64,000 nucleotides of DNA from Cyathus striatus (taxonomy: Eukaryota > Basidiomycota > Agaricomycetes > Agaricales > Nidulariaceae): contig JAOVFP010000012.1 of assembly GCA_025738555.1 (NCBI GenBank), positions 3,162,001-3,226,000 on the forward strand. Direction: 5' to 3'. How positions within the stretch are numbered: the first letter of the stretch is position 1; every line of letters starts with the position of its first letter. Of this stretch, positions 57,845 to 64,000 are shown in pieces. The translations under genes and the position numbers were made by a program. The notes beneath the pieces were generated by a model that did no database searches, was not told the origin of the DNA, and worked only from the letters and a program-made list of their open reading frames with translations.

Positions 57845-60436
57845 CCACCTTCAAGTTCCAACCCACCAACAGTCACGCAATTGTGGACAGAGGCCCCCCA
57901 CCAACCACAATTAGTTGCTGATTCAGGTATGAAAAATTATCTACTATTACTATAATGTTATTTATTTCTGCTTAGATGCCAATCCTTTTATTGCACAAGA
58001 ACATTGCAATTCTAACTCAAATTTTGTTAGTAATTCGGAAAATCGACCCGTTTAGCGACCTGTCCAACCCACAATTCGTCACTCCTTGTCCACAGAGACC
58101 TTTCCAGCTGTTTCTGGTGCAAGTACAGCCTCTAGTGACTGCCCAGAACGACTCCCTAAATGCATGAGTCCACGAAATAATGTTTATACACAATCTCGAA
58201 GGGCTCGGCCTACTGGAAATAGGCGATATGAAGCGGATGATGTTTGGACTTGGTTCGAAGAGCAAATCATTGGTGGGGAGAGCCAAAGAGTTTGTAATTT
58301 TTGCGAGTTCATTAACATTTTTACATTTTTCTCCCTGTTTTTATATTTTAACTTATTGTTATAGAAAGGCATGCCAAAAAAACCCGAAGTTCAAGTTCAG
58401 TAACTATGCAATGTCGACTGCATCTGGTGTTCTTCGCTCTCACCTGATCAAAAAGCACCGTAACGAATGGATCGAGGCTTGTGAAGAAGATGATATTGAG
58501 ATTACAGCAACTGACGGTGTGAGAGCACTCAGTGCATATAATCAGGAAATGGGCCAAAGAGCACAGCATGGAATAAAAAAATTACCACTTGACATGCAGC
58601 AGTGCCCAGAATTTTCGAATGAAGCTTTTCTCGATGCAATCACAGAATGGATTGTCTCTGATGATCAGGTGCGATTCAAATATCTGCTTGAATTTAAATA
58701 CTAACACCGTGAATTGTTTAGTCAATGAATGCCATCGAAAATGTCAAGCTTCGTTCAATATTTTTAATGCTTCGTGAAGATTTATACGACTCTGATATTC
58801 CTCATCGCTCAGCAATACGTAACCATATTTTACAAATATGGGAAGAACATTTGGAGTGTTTACAAAAGGACATTAATGTTAGTTTATATCGTTATTTTTC
58901 ACTATCATAGCTCATTAACCATACTGACTCACCGAGTTTTAGAATTCCATTGGAAAATACTCAGTAATGACTGACATTTGGTCTGATCCAAACCTCACTC
59001 CATTTATGGGTGCAACAATACACTGGATGCACTCAGTAACGACACAGACTGTAGAAGGCCCTCAAAAGCTACTTACACTCCAATCTGATTTAATTGGATT
59101 CTATCGCCTTCCTGATCGTCACACAGGTGCACACCTTGCTGAGATATTTATAGTAATTCTTGACCAGCTAGGAATTACATCGAAGGTAATCTATGGTCTA
59201 TAATTTTCTAGTAGTATTATATATTCAAGCTAAACAAACTAGATTGGATGGGTGATGATGGACAATGCCTCGAATAATCAGTCCTTTATTAGAGAGCTGC
59301 AAAAAGAACTCTGTCATCGAAAAATACCATTCTCAGATGTTACACGGCACATCCGGTATGTATATAATTAACATTTTGGAAACTAAATTTATCTCTAAAG
59401 CAATGTTAGCTGTTTCCCCCATGTCATCAATCTAGCAGTGCAAGCGGTACTTAGTGCCATTACTGATATGGCTTATGCCCCACATGATGCCGAAGACTTT
59501 GAACCAGTTGAGGACCTTGAGCCAGCTGCATCATTTTCTGAAGCCATTACTCATGACCCAATTGCGGCATTGCGTAGTCTCATTCGGACTGTAAGTAGGG
59601 CTATTTTTATTTATAGTTCATTCAAATTTAGTTTAAATATAGATTCGTTCATCGTATCACTGCAAACAACAACTCTTAGGTGTTCTTGAGCATCTAAAAA
59701 TAGATAAGCTACCATTAGTTCGCGATGTTGAGACTCGCTGGTCTTCAACTCAATTAATGATCCACCGCACTCTTCAGCTGAAAGTGGTATGTTATTAAAG
59801 ATCAACTTTCCAAATATGTCAATAATAAGTATTGAATTTAGGGCCTTCAGCGATTCATCAACGTTACAGATTTAGAGGAAGTTCGCAAGTATAAACTAAA
59901 TGATGCTGAGTGGGATGCACTTGAAAAATTCTCAGAAATTTTAAGTGTAAGTGATTACATTTATTACTACAGAAATTATTATAATAACTATAAACGAACT
60001 AGGTACCACATGCTTTCCAACAGTTGCTATCCGCAGAGAAGAGACCAACACTTTGTGATGCAATTCCATCATTTGAGGTGATGATACAGCAGTGGGAATA
60101 TCTTCAGAAAGATAAGCTGGCTTTGGCACCAATTATACAGAAGGGGCTAGATAAGTTAGATTCTTATCAACAGCGGACAAAGCTAGTCCCAGCATATATC
60201 CTTGCAATAAGTAAGTAGTGTTTTTATTTCAATTATGATAGCTTAATAATTGTCCCTACAGTGATAAATCCAATTATGAAGCTTAAGTGGTTCTGGCAGA
60301 ATATGCCTGAGCACGCAGAAACAGCAAAGAAAATTTTTTTACAAGAGGTGAGTTGTGATTTCACCTCACATAGTTACAAATTTCCAAAGGCTAGTATTCT
60401 ACTAGTTGAGGCCGTACTATGTGTCATCCATCGCTA

Positions 60437-61202
60437 TGTTATGTACCGATTCTCTTCCTGCTTAGAAGTGGTTGCGAAGACACCCGGAGGGTGTGGGAGA
60501 ACTATAACGGAAACCCGAAGTGAGTATGGGTGCGGAAACGTAGAGCGGGAGTGCGGAAAGAACCGTGGCTTCAGCTTGTGTGCTGCGCCACCTGGATATC
60601 CCCAGGGAATGGTTCGTATTTCACAACAGACGATATCCAATGTAAGGAAACATTCCAGAGTACAAGAGAGGGCTTCGCCACTACACTAGGTAGCGGGAGA
60701 GAAACCCGAAGGAAAACCCGGAGCAGGTTTCGGAACTTAGAGTAGGAAGAAAGTGTACAGAGTTGATACGAATACTAAAGACTACCTATTACATCTGGAA
60801 GACTACTTATACTAAGTAGGAACCTGTAGATACGAATGTAGAAGTATTATACAAAGGACAAGTCAAAGGAGTAAGTAGGAAATGAAGTCTTGGCAAAGCG
60901 GAGTAGGGGCGCAAATGACGCGCTCAGAATGAAGAATAAGGAACTAATCTACAAAGGCCATAATGAAACGTATAAGTAGGAATGGAAGAGAGGAGTAATA
61001 GAATGATGACGCAGTGAGGCCGTCATAAGAGAAAGTACGTATCCGGGATACCCGATAGAAAACCCGACGGGTTCCGGGTACGTTCCCGGGCGGGAACGTC
61101 GGGAAGTATAAACCCGAAGCGGGTACGTTCCGGGAACGGACCGGGTATGTTAGAAGGTCATGTGGGAACGTCGGCACGATGTATCTGGACATGGATATAA
61201 CA
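60437..61202. mobile_element. Solo LTR (766 bp), TSD CGCTA
   Basis: The sequence starts TGTTATGTACC and ends GGATATAACA (TG...CA with TGTTAT/ATAACA inverted ends), flanked by CGCTA at 60432-60436 and 61203-61207. It is CpG-rich and contains AACCCGAAG and GGGAACG words, unlike the hAT gene around it. There is no internal pol region, so it is a solo LTR left by recombination or a lone insertion. Confidence 0.88.
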
Positions 61203-62111
61203 CGCTAGCACTCCTCGACCAACACGAAAACAAACATCGACTTCATGGGCGGAGGAAATTCTTGGGTTGCGCCAAGTGCGGGAATCAAATTCAGGCTCAG
61301 GATTTCACTCGCTTGAAGATGAAGTTGAAGCATATTTATCAGATTCACGCTGTGGAATATGTAGCGTGACTTATTGGCAGGTGCATTATACATTTCATCA
61401 TATTTTGCTTTTTAAATTAACATATGCAATGTCTTAGGAAAGTCAACTGTTGTATCCGACTGCTTTTGCACTTGCTATGGATATATTGCCTATCCAGGGG
61501 TCTTCGGTCTCATGTGAACGTGTGTTTTCATCTGCAAAAGAAACAATAACACCTCGACACAATCACTTACACCCAAAATTAATGGAGGCATTACAGGTTT
61601 TAAAGTATGCAATTAGAAATGGTAACTATGAGCTTAACTTTACCGAGGGAACCTCAATAGAAGACGAAATGCAAGCTCTTGAGGCAGATGCATTTGATGC
61701 TAGTTTAAATCCTGAAGATAAGGTAACACATTGGATGTCTGTTGCAGTTGAGCAAACTTGACTTTGTGCTTGTACAATTTGTACCATGCCGCCAATTCAC
61801 TCTTAACTATTGTGATTTCAAGTAATATAATTATGTTTACATCGTCTATAGGTACTTAGGTGTATGTAGACTATTTTACTATATGATTTTGTTCTTACGT
61901 TGTCAGTTATACTTCAGAATTCTCATTTTTGAGTGAAGGCAAGCGACAACATATGTAGACGACTCTGATTACTCGGTTTATTGCCGCAAGCCATTGGCTA
62001 AGCCATAAGCCGAGCTGAAGCCGTTGAAGCCTAGCCATAAATACCTGGTTAGGCTTAAAGCCACCATGAATTTTAGCTAGGAGCCACAGGAGCCGAGCCA
62101 TGGCAACACTA

Positions 62112-62370
62112 ACATGAAGACCCAGTATTCCATGTCCAAGCTAATTTGCAGGTATAAGCAATGGGTACCAGATCAACAAGATACACTATTTGAAGCCTGA
62201 CATGTGTGCGTGACGGCTTAACCCAAGCTTAACCAGATTCAAGGCATTGGTAAAACCAGACACTATGAATGGGGGTTGATATAGATAGATAGTGTGTGTG
62301 GACAGTCGGGTGTGATTTGGGTTGTATCCAAAGCATTGGTAAAACCAGACGCTATGAGTGTGATGGTACT
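62112..62370 (+). repeat. Dispersed modular repeat, copy 3 (right part)
   Basis: It continues the repeat cut by the hAT insertion. The words GGCTTAACC, AGCATTGGTAAAACCAGAC (twice) and GGACAGTCGGGTGTG match 42140-42190 and 48300-48360. Confidence 0.7.
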
Positions 62371-64000
62371 GAAAGTTAGAAGTTGAACCCCAGTGAAAAT
62401 TCAGTCCAGCAGGATCAAGCGAAGGACAGGCTGTAGCGAGCCGCAGTGAGCAGAAACAGCTGACATTAGCTGGATTGTTCACGCTCACTCTGGCTCAATT
62501 TTTTTTCAAATGCTCGATTGCATCAAGCTCATTCAAGCCAGGTAAAGCTCACATTAGCTCAATTAGATATATATAGATTATCTATTTCATTGGATACTGT
62601 ACAGGGTTTTCAAATCAAGCACAATTGAGCATATCAAAGCATATTGGATCTGTAATGAGCATCATCAAGCTATGTCGGGCCTACTACCTACCTACCCCCT
62701 GCTTCACTATACCCGCCCCCGCCTCTGCCCCTTCCCCTGCTCCGGCTCACATTCCCCCCATTCACCTAGCCTGGAGCCATAAAGTCCACTACCCCACTTA
62801 CTTCTTGTCCCTTCACATCACCTACATCCCAAGAAACGTAGTAGTACTGTACGAACACATAGTTAGATTGTATAGAAGAAAAGAAGTTACAGAACCTACA
62901 GATATCCACAAATCATGTGTGGAGAGAATAAGTGGATAATGGGGGTCACGGTCTAAATCATAATCAGCAGTGGTATGAGTAAAATAAAGCTGTAGGGCAT
63001 ACAATGTTGTGGAACAAACACGAGATGTGAAACGAAATGAAAGGGATAGGTCACATACGAATGCCAAATGAAGCGATTTTTAAATACCAACAGTAGGAGG
63101 CATGACTCTGGGAGACGAGAAGATAGGGATGGGGAATGATGAGAATGAAAATGAAGAGAATGAGAAAACACACTCGCTAAACCCAGAAATCTCCCTTCTC
63201 GGAATGGGATAATCCATCATTTGATCAAGTAGAGATTTGACTCATGTGAGCACGATTGTACATGAGGCTTGAGGGTGCCGATTGTCTCTGTAAGTGCATA
63301 GTCCTGTGAAGGTGTAAAGCAAAATCAGTTTGTTTGATGACCTCACAGTCCCAAGCAAAGGTACCTAACCATTCCTAGGCCTCCTCTCGAAACCTGAACC
63401 TGAATCAGCCTAAAGATCATGCATACATCATTCTAAACTGTTGAAAGAGGGCAGAAATCTCACTTAGTATCACAACCCAGAATCACGAGCTAGTGCCAGA
63501 CACCTCCAATTGTTACAGACTGCTAGCAGAAGTTACGAGGGAGGGGAACGTAGATATAAGGGGAGATGGAGGAGGGAGGAGGAGGGAGGGGGGAGGGGGG
63601 ATGAGGAGGAGGGAGGGGAATGAGGAGAGAGGAGGAGGGAAGGGAATGAGGAGAGAGGAGGAGGGAGGGGAATGAGAAGAAGGATGCAGGTCATGGAGAT
63701 CGTAGAAGAGAAATGTGCGCACGGACCCGCGCAGATGTACCAAGCGGAAGTTGTTTGGCAAGATAAATAAATGACTTGGTTCCACTTCATTGAGTTTGGT
63801 TTGACTTAATAGATATTAGAAGTTACACATACTCAGCATTTCCTAGTACTTAGCTATAGTAGCGTAGAGTGTTCAAATGTTCATTAACTCTGCTTGAGAT
63901 CCAAAGATAACATAAGTTGAAAACGAAAGACTTATTTGGTACAATCAATTAATCACGGCTCGACAACCACTTGATCAGCTTGATGTGGCTTGCCCAGGCT
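62371..64000. other. Spacer, no gene recognised
   Basis: Mixed composition without a coherent reading. An inverted short repeat of GCTCA/TGAGC words lies near 62460-62570. The window ends without a recognisable gene. Confidence 0.4.
63539..63690. repeat. Purine-rich tract with GGAGGGA units
   Basis: About 150 bp of G and A with G-runs (GGGAGGGGGGAGGGG) and repeated GAATGAGGAGAGAGGAGGAG units. It could form G-quadruplex or triplex DNA. Confidence 0.85.

Larger units (their letters stand above)
56447..61761 (+). pseudogene. hAT transposase with two nested insertions
   Basis: From MPPRKAPKARTKKAA the spliced reading passes a BED-type zinc finger (DVWTWFEEQ, VCNFC, then LRSHLIKKH), the catalytic regions MTDIWSDPNLTPFMGA (near 58967) and GWVMMDNASNNQSF (near 59247), and ends with the hAT dimerisation block LPIQGSSVSCERVFSSAKET (near 61490), supplying the usual D, D and E. 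It interrupts itself three times: element B in the second exon, a TAG near 58056 (NRPV, stop, RPVQP), and the solo LTR at 60437-61202. Across the LTR the exon reads ELRPYYVSSI then ASTPRPTRK when one CGCTA copy is removed. More than ten short introns keep frame, so the gene was intact recently. hAT enzymes cut out the element and make 8-bp duplications. Confidence 0.9.
55845..62111. mobile_element. hAT-superfamily DNA transposon, TSD ACATGAAG
   Basis: The exact 8-bp duplication ACATGAAG flanks the element (55837-55844 and 62112-62119). Both ends begin TAGTGTTGCCATGGCTCGGC when read inward, followed by subterminal AGCCG/CGGCT words. It carries one hAT transposase gene on the plus strand. Nested inside are non-autonomous element B and a solo LTR; without them it would be about 4.2 kb, a usual size for hAT elements. 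Confidence 0.95.

Noticed and set aside
63493..63790. Ser/Pro-rich and Gly/Arg-rich frames near the right edge
   Set aside because: They are low-complexity products of the GGAGGGA purine tract.

Overview
The window looks like a transposon-dense, gene-poor stretch of a basidiomycete (Agaricomycetes) nuclear genome. The support is a KDZ-superfamily transposase with its CxC2-type cysteine cluster, a DUF6589-like protein, an F-box/leucine-rich protein of the mushroom type, a GH7 cellobiohydrolase relic (typical of plant-litter or wood decayers), many GT-AG introns of about 45-58 bp, and CpG-poor repeats whose broken genes often carry TGA or TAG where Arg, Trp or Gln is expected. I see no convincingly intact ordinary host gene.

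Layout. (1) 132-28757: a nested stack. The outer unit has inverted repeats of about 170 bp (132-303 and 28591-28757). They enclose two convergent broken genes, a RecQ-like helicase (+, 448-4893) and a DUF6589-like protein (-, 4886-7247 plus a separated N-terminal side near 28.1-28.4 kb). A 2,556-bp LTR element with 235-bp LTRs and TATTT target duplications sits inside the helicase. A 20.9-kb element (7248-28111) sits inside the DUF6589 gene, flanked by the 8-bp repeat ACCTTGAG. It encodes a nearly intact KDZ transposase and carries inverted subterminal minisatellites, palindromic word clusters, a decayed Ssn6/Cyc8-like TPR fragment and a spliced gene of a family I know only as hypothetical.

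(2) 28.8-37 kb: AT-rich, CpG-poor DNA without recognisable genes, ending in palindromic tandem repeats and arrays built from TTTGCCA/TTGGCTCAA words. (3) 37-50 kb: CpG-normal DNA with gene relics (GH7, a twice-present unidentified gene fragment, a Ty3-type reverse transcriptase tail, an F-box protein) and a dispersed modular repeat. (4) 51.9-54.7 kb: a spliced coiled-coil gene with one stop and one frameshift, interrupted by a 1.13-kb non-autonomous element.

(5) 55845-62111: a hAT element with matching termini and an exact 8-bp duplication (ACATGAAG). Its nearly complete spliced transposase gene is interrupted by a second copy of the same non-autonomous family (TSD CCACCTTC) and by a 766-bp solo LTR (TSD CGCTA). 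(6) 62.4-64 kb: no gene recognised, with a purine-rich tract.

The main new suggestion is that the two short elements at 52.3 and 56.6 kb share both of their different ends (one CAG-, one GAG-type) and the 8-bp duplication size with the 20.9-kb KDZ element, so they may be its non-autonomous relatives. The second is that the RecQ-like helicase plus DUF6589 pair, framed by inverted repeats, may itself be a transposon type in which DUF6589 is the candidate recombinase. All identities were read by eye; no database search was possible.
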